Part shown: positions 56,015 through 64,000 of the stretch, piece after piece
Layout: every line of letters starts with the position of its first letter
Numbering within the stretch: position 1 is the stretch's first letter
Assembly (NCBI RefSeq): GCF_001528665.1
Contig: NZ_BBYJ01000006.1
Span: 248,001 to 312,000 of the forward strand
Length of the DNA: 64,000 nucleotides
Source: Microtetraspora malaysiensis
GTDB taxonomy: Bacteria > Actinomycetota > Actinomycetes > Streptosporangiales > Streptosporangiaceae
Reading direction: 5' to 3'
Notes under the pieces: model-generated
Told to the model about the DNA's origin: nothing
What the model saw: only the letters and a program-made list of their open reading frames with translations
Database searches by the model: none
Program-made: the position numbers and the translations under genes

Positions 56015-57232
56015 ATGGCCGACAGCGACGCCCTCACTTTCCCGCCGGTCGACCTCGCCTTCGACGAGGAACTGGTGCGTGCCGTGCCCCTGGTGCCGCT
56101 CGTGCGCGACGCCGTACGGCTCGCGCGGTGGACCGGGGTGCGCGAGGTCACCGAGGGCGGGCTGCTGACCGAGGAGGACGCGGCGGCCGCGGTCCGCGAG
56201 CTCGGCCTGGAGGCCCGCCGGCTCCGTCTCATCTGGATCGTCGCGGTGAACGGCCGCCTCATCGAGATCACCAAGGCCGGCGCCCGGCCCGGCCCGCCGG
56301 TCCACAACCTGCTGGAGTTCTGGGACGGCGTGGTCATGGACGTTCTCGACCGCACCGAGGAGGGCCTGACCGGCTCCAGCGTGATCGACGAGCACCTGAC
56401 CGAGATCCTCGCGACCATCTACTCGGTCCGGACGGGCATGCCCGTCGCCGCCCTGGCCTCGGGCATCCTGCAGGCGCACGAGGTCGGTTGCGAGGCCCGG
56501 CCGGCGGAGCTGCGGCGGCTGCGGATGACGCTCGCCGGCGAACTGGCCGACGCGGTCGGCTTACTGGAGTACTGCGGGCTGATCGAGCCCGTCGCCGAGG
56601 TCGTCCCGCTGACGCCGCTCGGCGTGTGGGCGGTGCGCCGCGACCTGCTCAGGGAGGGGCACGACGCGCCCTCGCTGCACGAGGTGGCGGGGTTCGCCGA
56701 GCTGGGCGCGGCGGAGCTGATCGAGGCGATGCTGGAGGGGAAGGCGTCGTCGAGCGTCGCCACGCTGTGGCTGGAGCGGCGGAACCCCGAGGACGCCGCG
56801 CGCGAGCTGATCAAGATCGCGGCGTCCGGGAACGCCGCGCAGCGGGGCACGGCGGGCACGATCCTGGAAGAGCTGGGCCCCGAGGCCGAGCCGGCCGTCC
56901 GTGAGGCGCTCTCCGAGCCGATGATGTGGCGGTACGCCGCGGCCTGGCTGGGCGTCCGTGACCTGGAGGCGCCCGCGCTGAGCGAGAGCGACGGCGCCTG
57001 GGTGGCGGTGGACACCCTCGCCGCCCTGCTGTACATCGGCTCCGGGAGCGAGTCGGTCGGCCAGATCGACATGCTGGGAGAGGACCTGCGCACGCTGGTC
57101 CCCGAGATGGGCCGCACCGAGCACCCCGACGCCCTGGCCGTCCTGGAGATGCTGGGCCGCCACCACCCCGACGTGGTCATCGCCAAATCGGCGCGTAAGA
57201 CCGCGATGAAGGTGCGCTCCAAGATCGCCTGA
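56015..57232 (+). CDS. Uncharacterised protein B (paralogue of the previous gene)
   Basis: 405 residues, not recognised. It corresponds to residues of about 178 to 559 of protein A and lacks the N-terminal extension and Cys cluster. Soluble and helical. A stretch SSVATLWLERRNPEDAARELIKIAASG (core LERRNPEDAARELIKIAA) parallels DRWLAQRTPEQAAAELLGA in A, and both continue with a repeat-like helical region ending in a basic tail. It has its own leaderless-type promoter after a terminator, so the two paralogues are separately expressed. Confidence 0.9.
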   Translation: MADSDALTFPPVDLAFDEELVRAVPLVPLVRDAVRLARWTGVREVTEGGLLTEEDAAAAVRELGLEARRLRLIWIVAVNGRLIEITKAGARPGPPVHNLLEFWDGVVMDVLDRTEEGLTGSSVIDEHLTEILATIYSVRTGMPVAALASGILQAHEVGCEARPAELRRLRMTLAGELADAVGLLEYCGLIEPVAEVVPLTPLGVWAVRRDLLREGHDAPSLHEVAGFAELGAAELIEAMLEGKASSSVATLWLERRNPEDAARELIKIAASGNAAQRGTAGTILEELGPEAEPAVREALSEPMMWRYAAAWLGVRDLEAPALSESDGAWVAVDTLAALLYIGSGSESVGQIDMLGEDLRTLVPEMGRTEHPDALAVLEMLGRHHPDVVIAKSARKTAMKVRSKIA

Positions 57233-57414
57233 TCCGCGTTCCCGCCTGCCCGCCTGCCGCCGCCCGGGTCGCGCCCACCGTCGTCCGGGGCACGCGTGCG
57301 ATCAGGGCGTTCGGGGCGGGCGCCCGCGTTCGGCATTCGGGCTCGGTGCCGAAGGGCCGTAAACTGGGCTGATCCCTGGAACTTGACGTCACCTGATGTG
57401 AACGGAGCCCTCTG

Positions 57415-57963
57415 TTGTCCATTCAGCCGATCCGCCTGTTCGGCGACCCGGTGCTGCGCACCCCGGCGGAGCCGGTGGTGGACTTCGACAAGGAGCTGCG
57501 CCGGCTCGTCAAGGACCTGACCGACACGATGATGGACGCGCCGGGCGCCGGGCTGGCCGCTCCGCAGATCGGTGTCGGGCTGCGCGTGTTCACCTACTAC
57601 GTGGACGATCAGCTCGGTCACCTGATCAACCCCGACCTCGACCTGTCCTCCGAGCTCGACGAGGAGGGCGAGGAGGGCTGCCTGTCCTTCCCCGGCCTGT
57701 CCTTCCCGACGCCCCGCTCGATCAGGGCCGTGGCCAAGGGCGTCAACATGCACGGCGAGCCCGTCGTGCTCGAGGGCACCGACCTGATGGCGCGTTGCTT
57801 CCAGCACGAGACCGACCATCTCGACGGCGTGCTCTTCATCGACCGCATGGACTCCAAGCAGCGCAAGCAGGCGATGCGGGCCATCCGCGAGGCCGAGTGG
57901 AGCGGGCTGTCCGCCCCGGCCGTCAAGTTCTCTCCGCACGCGACGCGGGGGAGGGCCCTGTAG
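57415..57963 (+). CDS. def: Peptide deformylase
   Basis: Removes N-formyl groups from nascent proteins; Fe/Zn metalloprotease of 182 residues. All three motifs are present: GAGLAAPQ (44-51), EGCLS (87-91, metal Cys89) and HETDH (131-135). TTG start with GGAG seven bases upstream; TAAACT (57360-57365) is a plausible -10. The stop overlaps the fmt start by one base (TAGTG). Confidence 0.97.
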   Translation: MSIQPIRLFGDPVLRTPAEPVVDFDKELRRLVKDLTDTMMDAPGAGLAAPQIGVGLRVFTYYVDDQLGHLINPDLDLSSELDEEGEEGCLSFPGLSFPTPRSIRAVAKGVNMHGEPVVLEGTDLMARCFQHETDHLDGVLFIDRMDSKQRKQAMRAIREAEWSGLSAPAVKFSPHATRGRAL

Positions 57964-58892
57964 TGCGCCTGGTCTTCGCCGGCACGCCGGACACCGCGCT
58001 GCCCTCGCTGCGCGCGCTGCTGGACTCGCCCCGGCACGAGGTCGTCGCCGTCGTCACCCGTCCGGACGCGCAGTCGGGCCGCGGGCGCAAGGTTCACCCC
58101 AGCCCCGTGGCCCAGCTCGCCGACGAGGCCGGCATCGAGGTGCTCAGGCCGGCGAAGGCCGGGGACCCCGGCTTCCTCGACCGGCTGCGCGAGATCGACC
58201 CGGACTGCTGCCCCGTCGTCGCGTACGGCGCGCTGCTGCCGCAGGCCGCGCTGGACATCCCCCGGCACGGGTGGGTCAACCTGCACTTCTCGCTGCTGCC
58301 GGCCTGGCGCGGCGCGGCGCCGGTCCAGCACGCCGTGCTGCACGGCGACGAGATCACCGGCGCCGCGACCTTCCGCATCGTCAAGGAGCTCGACGCGGGC
58401 CCCGTCTTCGGTGTCGTGACCGAGCCGGTACGCCCCGACGACACCAGCGGCGACCTGCTCGGCCGCCTCGCCGAGTCGGGCGCCGAGCTGCTCCTCGCCA
58501 CCCTGGACGGCATCGAGGACGGCACGCTGGAGGCCCGTGAGCAGCCGTACGACGGCGTCAGCCTCGCCCCCAAGATCGACGTGGACGACGCCCGGGTGGA
58601 CTGGACGGCTCCCGCCCTGCGGGTGGACCGGCTGATCCGCGCCTGCACGCCCACCCCCGGCGCGTGGACCGAGTTCCGCGGCCAGCGGGTCAAGGTCGGC
58701 CCGGTGAAGCTCGCGCCCGACGCGGACCGGCTCGGTCCCGGGGAGATCAGGGCGGCCAAGAACAGCGTTCTGGTCGGCACCGCGTCCCACCCGGTCGAGC
58801 TGAGCGAGGTGCAACCGCAGGGCAAGCGCCTGATGACGGCGGCGGAGTGGGCGCGCGGCGTGCGCGTCTCCGGCGAGGATCGGCTGGGCTGA
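57963..58892 (+). CDS. fmt: Methionyl-tRNA formyltransferase
   Basis: Formylates initiator Met-tRNA. 309 residues: N-terminal formyltransferase domain with [13 protein letters not shown], catalytic Asn106 and His108 in [16 protein letters not shown], and a C-terminal OB-like domain ([15 protein letters not shown]). GTG start overlapping the def stop by one base, with GGGGAGGG seven bases upstream. def and fmt thus form a coupled formylation/deformylation pair. Confidence 0.97.
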   Translation: MRLVFAGTPDTALPSLRALLDSPRHEVVAVVTRPDAQSGRGRKVHPSPVAQLADEAGIEVLRPAKAGDPGFLDRLREIDPDCCPVVAYGALLPQAALDIPRHGWVNLHFSLLPAWRGAAPVQHAVLHGDEITGAATFRIVKELDAGPVFGVVTEPVRPDDTSGDLLGRLAESGAELLLATLDGIEDGTLEAREQPYDGVSLAPKIDVDDARVDWTAPALRVDRLIRACTPTPGAWTEFRGQRVKVGPVKLAPDADRLGPGEIRAAKNSVLVGTASHPVELSEVQPQGKRLMTAAEWARGVRVSGEDRLG

Positions 58893-58898
58893 GCGATC

Positions 58899-60407
58899 AT
58901 GAACAGCGACAACCGCGGCGGCCGGAACCGCTCCGAGCAGAACCGCGCCGGAGGCGGCCCCGCCGGGCAGCGCCGCGACGGGCAGGACAGAGCCGGGCAG
59001 GACAGGGCCGGGCAGGGACGAGGCGGCCCGCAGCGGCGCGGCGGCGCAGGCCAGGGCGGCCGGCGCGGCCCGGGCAAACCGGTCAGGGACGAGGCGCGCA
59101 ACGCCGCCTACGACCTGATGCGCGCCGTCGACGAGCGTGACGCGTACGCCAACCTGCTGATGCCGACGCTGCTGCGGCAGCGGAAGATCGGCGGCAGGGA
59201 CGCGGCGCTCGCCACCGAGCTGGCGTACGGCACGCTGCGCGGGCTCGGCACGTACGACGAGGTCATCGCGATGTGCAGTGACCGCCCGCCGGAGGAGGTG
59301 GACCCGCCGCTGCTGGACGCGATCCGGCTCGGCGTCCACCAGCTGCTGCGGACCCGCATCCCCGCGCACGCGGCGGTGAGCGCGACCATCGACCTGGTAC
59401 GGCTCCGCGTGGGCAGCGGCCCCGCCCGGTACGCCAACGCCGTGCTGCGCAAGGTCGCCACCCGGACGATGGAGGAATGGCTGCCCATCGTCGCCCCGCC
59501 GCGCGAGGACGACCCGGTGGGGAACCTCGCGGTCAGCTACAGCCACCCCGCCTGGATCGTCGCCGCTCTGCGGGACGCGCTCGGCGGCGACGTCGAGGAG
59601 ACCGCCGCCCTGCTCGCCGCCGACAACGACCGGCCCAAGGTGGCTTTGGTGGCGCGGCCCGGCCGGTGCTCGCTGGACGAGCTCGTCGCCGCCGGGGCCG
59701 AACCCGCCGCGTACTCGCCGTACGGGGCCTATCTGCGTGAGGGCGACCCGGGCGCCATCCGGGCGATCGGCGAGGCGCGGGCGGCCGTGCAGGACGAGGC
59801 CAGCCAGCTCGTCGCGCTCGCCCTCACCCGGGTTCCCCTGGAGGAGGACGCGCGCTGGCTCGACATGTGCGCCGGGCCGGGCGGCAAGGCCGGGCTGCTC
59901 GACGCGGTGGCCACCCAGCGGGGCGCTCGCCTGCTCGGCGCGGACGTGCAGTATCACCGCGCCCGGCTGGCATGGCAGGCCACCGCGGAGGCCAAGATCG
60001 TCGTGTCGGACGGCACCGAGCCGGCGTGGCGGCCGGGGGCGTTCGACCGGGTGATGCTGGACGCTCCGTGCACCGGGCTGGGCGCGCTGCGCCGCCGTCC
60101 GGAGGCACGCTGGCGGCGCGACCCGCGCAGCATCCCCGAGCTGACCGCCCTGCAGCGGCGGCTCCTCGGCGTCGCGCTCGACGCCGTACGGCCCGGCGGG
60201 GTGGTGGCGTACGTGACCTGCTCGCCGCACCTGGCCGAGACCCGGGCGGTGGTCGGTGACCTCGCCGGGGACGGGCGGGCCGAGATCCTGGACGCCAGGG
60301 AGTACCTGCCGGAGGTCCCCGGTCTCGGCGACGGCCCGTACGCGCAGTTCTGGCCGCACCGCCACGGCACCGACGCGATGTTCCTGGCGCTGCTGCGCCG
60401 CAGGTGA
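58899..60407 (+). CDS. rsmB: 16S rRNA (cytosine-967-C5) methyltransferase RsmB
   Basis: 502 residues. A Gly/Arg/Gln-rich tail of about 60 residues with repeats such as AGQDRAGQ comes first, probably disordered and RNA-binding. A NusB-like domain (about 62-200) follows, then a SAM-dependent methyltransferase with [12 protein letters not shown], the general-acid/nucleophile cysteines in DAPCTGLG and VTCSPH. It follows fmt by six bases in the same operon. Confidence 0.95.
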   Translation: MNSDNRGGRNRSEQNRAGGGPAGQRRDGQDRAGQDRAGQGRGGPQRRGGAGQGGRRGPGKPVRDEARNAAYDLMRAVDERDAYANLLMPTLLRQRKIGGRDAALATELAYGTLRGLGTYDEVIAMCSDRPPEEVDPPLLDAIRLGVHQLLRTRIPAHAAVSATIDLVRLRVGSGPARYANAVLRKVATRTMEEWLPIVAPPREDDPVGNLAVSYSHPAWIVAALRDALGGDVEETAALLAADNDRPKVALVARPGRCSLDELVAAGAEPAAYSPYGAYLREGDPGAIRAIGEARAAVQDEASQLVALALTRVPLEEDARWLDMCAGPGGKAGLLDAVATQRGARLLGADVQYHRARLAWQATAEAKIVVSDGTEPAWRPGAFDRVMLDAPCTGLGALRRRPEARWRRDPRSIPELTALQRRLLGVALDAVRPGGVVAYVTCSPHLAETRAVVGDLAGDGRAEILDAREYLPEVPGLGDGPYAQFWPHRHGTDAMFLALLRRR

Positions 60408-60481
60408 GACGGGCCGCGGACGCGGCCGGGACAGGGCTCGCCGCCGGGGGAACCCGCGGCGGGCCCGGGACACGACCCGGC

Positions 60482-60487
60482 TAAACT
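60482..60487 (+). promoter_or_regulatory. -10 box of a possibly leaderless rpe mRNA
   Basis: TAAACT ends eight bases before ATG 60496; no ribosome binding site. Confidence 0.45.
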
Positions 60488-60495
60488 CGGGCATC

Positions 60496-61164
60496 ATGGC
60501 CGTACAGATCTCGCCCAGCATCCTGTCCGCAGACTTCTCCAGGCTCGCCGACGAGGCGACCCGGGTGGAGGGCATCGCCGACTGGTTGCACGTGGACGTC
60601 ATGGACAACCACTTCGTGCCCAACCTCACGCTCGGCCTGCCCATCGTCGAGTCGCTGCTCAAGGCGACGTCGCTCCCGATCGACTGCCACCTCATGATCG
60701 AGAGCCCGGACCGGTGGGCGCCGTCGTACGCGGAGGCGGGCGCGGGCAGCGTGACGATCCACGCCGAGGCGGCCAAGGCGCCGGTGCGGACGCTGCGCGC
60801 CATCCGCTCCGCGGGCGCGCGCTCCGGGTTCGCGCTCAACCCGGCGACCCCGGTGGACTACTACGAGGACCTGCTGCCCGAGATCGACATGCTTCTGGTG
60901 ATGACGGTCGAGCCGGGCTTCGGCGGCCAGAAGTTCCTCGACGTGATGCTGCCCAAGCTGTCGCGTGCCCGCGCGCTCATCGAGAAGCACGGCGGCGAGG
61001 TGTGGCTGCAGGTGGACGGCGGCGTCTCCGCCGAGACGATCGAGCGCTGCGCGGAGGCCGGGGCCGACGTCTTCGTGGCCGGCAGCGCGGTCTACGGCGC
61101 GGAGGACGCGGCCAAGGCCGTACACGACCTGCGGGCGCTCGCCGCGGCCGCCCAGCAGGCCTGA
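60496..61164 (+). CDS. rpe: Ribulose-phosphate 3-epimerase
   Basis: Interconverts ribulose 5-phosphate and xylulose 5-phosphate in the pentose phosphate pathway. 222-residue TIM barrel: [16 protein letters not shown] (5-20), [18 protein letters not shown] (core), [23 protein letters not shown] and VDGGVSAET, with the catalytic Asp residues intact. The frame is open upstream, but the family begins at ATG 60496. A TAAACT box eight bases upstream suggests its own promoter. Confidence 0.97.
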   Translation: MAVQISPSILSADFSRLADEATRVEGIADWLHVDVMDNHFVPNLTLGLPIVESLLKATSLPIDCHLMIESPDRWAPSYAEAGAGSVTIHAEAAKAPVRTLRAIRSAGARSGFALNPATPVDYYEDLLPEIDMLLVMTVEPGFGGQKFLDVMLPKLSRARALIEKHGGEVWLQVDGGVSAETIERCAEAGADVFVAGSAVYGAEDAAKAVHDLRALAAAAQQA

Positions 61165-61238
61165 CCAGGCCCGGATCCACCCCACCAGGTCCGGAGCCTC
61201 GGTCTGGAAATCCCCAAGCGGGAGGGACTTGGTCAACG

Positions 61239-61244
61239 TAGGGT
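61239..61244 (+). promoter_or_regulatory. -10 box of a leaderless tricorn mRNA
   Basis: TAGGGT ends six bases before GTG 61251, the same box and spacing as at 26536-26541. Confidence 0.5.
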
Positions 61245-61250
61245 GCAGAT

Positions 61251-64000
61251 GTGGCAAATGGTGCATATCTGAGATACCCCCACTTGCATGACGACCTCCT
61301 CACCTTCGTAGCGGACGACGACGTCTGGCTGGCGCCCGTGGGCGGCGGCAGGGCCTGGCGGTTCACGGCCGACCAGGCCGCGGTCTCCCACCCCCGGTTC
61401 TCTTCCGACGGCACGCACATCGCGTGGACCAGCGCCCGCGAGGGCGAGCCCGAGGTGTTCGCCGCCGATCTGGAGGGCGCCGAGAGCGAGCGGCTCACGC
61501 ACTGGGGCAACGCCATGACGGGCGTGCGAGGCTGGACCGAGGACGGGAGCGTACTGGCCGTCACCGCCGCGGGCCACGGCTCACGCACCCGGCTGTGGGC
61601 CTACGCGGTTCCGCTGGACGGCGGCCAGGCGAAGGCCCTGCCGTACGGCCGGGTCAGCGAGGCCGCGGTCAGCGGCCCCAAGGTGGCGACCGTCTCGGCG
61701 ATGTGGCGCGAACCGTCGCAGTGGAAGCGCTACCGCGGAGGCACCGCGGCCAAGATCTGGGTGGACGCCACGGGCGACGGCGAGTTCACCCGCCTGTTCG
61801 CCGACAACCCCGCGCAGCATTGGTCGGCCATGTGGGTGGGGGAGCGCCTGGCCTTCCTCGCCGACACCGACGGCGACGGCAACCTGTACTCCTGCCTGCC
61901 CGACGGCTCGGACCTGCGGCAGCACACCACGCACCGCGGCTTCTACGCGCGCCATGCCGCATCCGACGGCGCCCGTGTCGTCTACAGCGTCGGCGGTGAG
62001 CTGTGGCTGCTGGAGAGCCTGGCAGCGGAGCCGTACAAGCTGGACATCACCCTGAGCGGGCCGCGCCCGGCCCGGGCCAAGCGGCCGGCGCCGAGCAAGG
62101 TCGGCAGCTTCGCGCCGGACCGTACCGGGCGGGCCAGCGTGGTCGAGATCCGCGGCACCGCCCACTGGCTGACCCACCGCGACGGCCCCGCGGGCGTGCT
62201 GCGCGCCGAGTCCGGCGTCCGGGTACGGTTGCCGCGGCCTCTCGACGACGCCGGCCGGGCTGTCTGGGTGTCGGACACATCAGGCGAGGACGCGCTGGAG
62301 ATCGGCGTACCCGGCGGTGAGATTCGCACGCTGGCCGCCGGTCAGCTCGGCCGGGTGCTCGACCTGGCCGCAGCGCCGGACGGCAAGCATGCCGCGGTCG
62401 CCACTCACGACGGGCGGCTCCTGGTGGTGGATCTCGACCTCGGGGATGTCCGCGAGCTGGACCGCACCACTCACGGCGACGTGCAGCAGCTGACGTTCTC
62501 GCCGGACTCGGCCTGGCTCGCCTGGGCGCATCCCTACCAGGCCGAGCGCCGCCACCTCAAGCTGGCCCGCGTGGACGGCGGCACCGCGATCGAGGTGACC
62601 CCGCCGCGCTTCAACGACTACAGCCCGTCCTTCACCATGGACGGTAAGTGCCTGGCCTTCCTGTCCGACCGTACGTTCAACCCGGTCTACGACGCCCACG
62701 TCTTCGACCTGGCCTTCCCCAGCAGCTGCCGGCCGTACCTGGTGCCGCTCAAGGCGACCACGCCCTCGCCGTTCGACCCCTCGCTGGCGGGCCGCGGCTT
62801 CAACGGGGAGGCCGACGCCGGTTCGGACGCCGGGAACGACGGCGCGTCCGACACGCCGCCCGTGACCGAGGTGGACGCCGACGGGCTGGCGGCACGGATC
62901 GTGCCCGTGCCGGTACCCGCCGGCACCTACTCCAACCTGCGTGCCGCCAAGGACGGCCTGCTGTGGCTGAGCCATCCGCTCAACGGCCAGCTCGGCGACG
63001 GCACCGAGCCCGGCACGCCGATCCTGGAACGCTATGACCTGACCAAGCGCAAGGTCGGCGAGCTGGGCAGGGAGTTCCGGGCCTTCGAGGTCAGCGGCGA
63101 CAGCACGCGCCTGGTGGCCACCGGCAAGAACGGCCTGCAGACCCGCGCCACCGGAGAGGACGGCGAGGTCGTCACCATCGACCTGGACCGGGTGTCCGTG
63201 ACCATCGACCCGGTCGCCGAGTGGCGGCAGGCCTACAACGAGGCCGGGCGGCTCATGCGCGACCACTTCTGGCGCGCGGACATGAACGGCGTCGACTGGC
63301 AGGACACGCTCGACCGCTACGCCCCGCTCGTGGAGCGGATCGGCACCTACTCCGAGCTGATCGACCTGCTCTGGGAGGTCCAGGGTGAGCTGGCCACCTC
63401 CCACGCCTACGCGCGGCCCAATGGCGTCGCCCGCGATCCCAAGCGCCGCCAGGGCCAGCTCGGCGCCGACCTCGCCCGGGACGAGGACGGAGTGTGGCGG
63501 ATCAGCCGCATCCTGCCCGGGGAGTCCTCCGACCACGAGGCCCGCTCGCCGCTGCTCGCGCCCGGCGTCGCCGTCCGGGAGGGCGACGCGATCGTCGCCG
63601 TGGGCGGGCGCCGGGTCGATCCGGTCCGCGGGCCGCTGGCCCTGCTGTCCGGCGCGGCGGAGCGGCCCGTGGAGCTGACTGTCCAGCCCGGCTCCGGCGG
63701 CGAGACCCGCCGGGTCGTCGTCACGCCCGTCGCCGACGAGACGCCGCTGCGGTACCACGACTGGGTGGCCGGACGGCGGGCGTTCGTGCGTGCGGCGTCG
63801 GGTGGGCGGCTCGGCTACCTGCACGTGCCGGACATGGTGGCCACCGGTTGGGCGCAGTTCCACCGGGACCTGCATGCCGAGATGGGCTTCGACGGGCTCA
63901 TCGTGGACGTCCGCGACAACGGCGGCGGTCATCTCTCCGAGCTGGTGCTGGAGAAGCTGCAGCGCCGGGTGACCGGGTGGATGCGGGCCCGGGGGTACGA
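61251..64000 (+). CDS. Tricorn protease homologue (S41 family), cut by window end
   Basis: At least 916 residues, continuing past the window. Cytoplasmic giant protease acting downstream of the proteasome. An N-terminal beta-propeller part (FSSDGTHIAWTSAREGE, FSPDSAWLAWAHPY and FTMDGKCLAFLSDRTFN are blade strands) runs to about residue 660. Then come the C1 helical domain with the catalytic Ser-His in GELATSHAY, a PDZ domain (about 750-830) and the start of the S41 core (YLHVPDMVATGW, IVDVRDNGGGH). An acidic Gly/Ser/Asp insertion lies near residues 510-545. GTG 61251 is chosen for its TAGGGT box; the nucleophile Ser lies beyond the window. Confidence 0.93.
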   Translation, partial: MANGAYLRYPHLHDDLLTFVADDDVWLAPVGGGRAWRFTADQAAVSHPRFSSDGTHIAWTSAREGEPEVFAADLEGAESERLTHWGNAMTGVRGWTEDGSVLAVTAAGHGSRTRLWAYAVPLDGGQAKALPYGRVSEAAVSGPKVATVSAMWREPSQWKRYRGGTAAKIWVDATGDGEFTRLFADNPAQHWSAMWVGERLAFLADTDGDGNLYSCLPDGSDLRQHTTHRGFYARHAASDGARVVYSVGGELWLLESLAAEPYKLDITLSGPRPARAKRPAPSKVGSFAPDRTGRASVVEIRGTAHWLTHRDGPAGVLRAESGVRVRLPRPLDDAGRAVWVSDTSGEDALEIGVPGGEIRTLAAGQLGRVLDLAAAPDGKHAAVATHDGRLLVVDLDLGDVRELDRTTHGDVQQLTFSPDSAWLAWAHPYQAERRHLKLARVDGGTAIEVTPPRFNDYSPSFTMDGKCLAFLSDRTFNPVYDAHVFDLAFPSSCRPYLVPLKATTPSPFDPSLAGRGFNGEADAGSDAGNDGASDTPPVTEVDADGLAARIVPVPVPAGTYSNLRAAKDGLLWLSHPLNGQLGDGTEPGTPILERYDLTKRKVGELGREFRAFEVSGDSTRLVATGKNGLQTRATGEDGEVVTIDLDRVSVTIDPVAEWRQAYNEAGRLMRDHFWRADMNGVDWQDTLDRYAPLVERIGTYSELIDLLWEVQGELATSHAYARPNGVARDPKRRQGQLGADLARDEDGVWRISRILPGESSDHEARSPLLAPGVAVREGDAIVAVGGRRVDPVRGPLALLSGAAERPVELTVQPGSGGETRRVVVTPVADETPLRYHDWVAGRRAFVRAASGGRLGYLHVPDMVATGWAQFHRDLHAEMGFDGLIVDVRDNGGGHLSELVLEKLQRRVTGWMRARGY

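Noticed and set aside
57618-60839. A 1073-codon open frame antisense to def, fmt and rsmB
   Set aside because: Shadow of three known genes with no motifs of its own.

Overview
The window is a very GC-rich actinobacterial chromosome segment, about 70% GC by eye. It has many GTG starts, BldD, the actinobacterial integration host factor, a PASTA-type Ser/Thr kinase, a tricorn protease homologue and leaderless TANNNT promoters. The gene content points to Actinomycetia of the Streptomyces/Streptosporangium kind. A class 1B dihydroorotate dehydrogenase (PyrK + PyrD) and a type I PyrF make Streptosporangiaceae or a relative more likely than Streptomyces. That placement is inference. I saw no rRNA, tRNA, insertion sequence, prophage or CRISPR array.

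Layout. 0.1-5.2 kb: a PhoX-like protein, glycerol kinase, phosphofructokinase behind a DasR-type operator, and an MHYT membrane sensor. 6.0-13.1 kb: ThiI, an orphan ATPase with a nuclease-like C-terminus, DAHP synthase behind a Phe-Trp-Tyr leader peptide and terminator hairpin, a molybdopterin oxidoreductase, a LytTR regulator and endonuclease IV. 13.3-21.7 kb: a compact purine/ureide catabolic operon (OHCU decarboxylase, HIU hydrolase, uricase, two xanthine-dehydrogenase-type subunits, a guanine-type deaminase, glycerate kinase, allantoinase, allantoicase) with no molybdenum subunit. 21.7-32.5 kb: PASTA kinase, thiO-thiS-thiG under a TPP riboswitch, a ferredoxin-reductase-like flavoprotein, an Rv2175c-like protein, thiE, a LysR regulator with a divergent NTF2-fold gene, polyprenyl synthase and metF. 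With aroF upstream, this set recalls the mycobacterial Rv2172c-Rv2178c neighbourhood. 32.6-36.7 kb: acetyltransferase, YbaK-type deacylase, L,D-transpeptidase lipoprotein, a HEPN protein behind two LexA-type boxes, and bldD.

37.1-47.4 kb is a pyrimidine operon, pyrR-pyrB-pyrC-carA-carB-pyrK-pyrD-pyrF. It starts with a PyrR-binding RNA element next to the pyrR ribosome binding site and ends in a hairpin. From 47.8 kb there is a housekeeping run: mIHF, gmk, rpoZ, coaBC, metK, priA, two paralogous unknown genes, def, fmt, rsmB, rpe and a tricorn protease cut by the window end.

The most unusual signals are regulatory. They are the aromatic attenuator of aroF, the dual SOS box before the HEPN gene, the dre-like site before pfkA, a BldD box before bldD, and a TPP riboswitch whose variable arm holds two copies of an 80-bp repeat. 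Relatives of that repeat also lie just after carB and include a duplication of the carB 3' end. About eleven genes appear to be leaderless.
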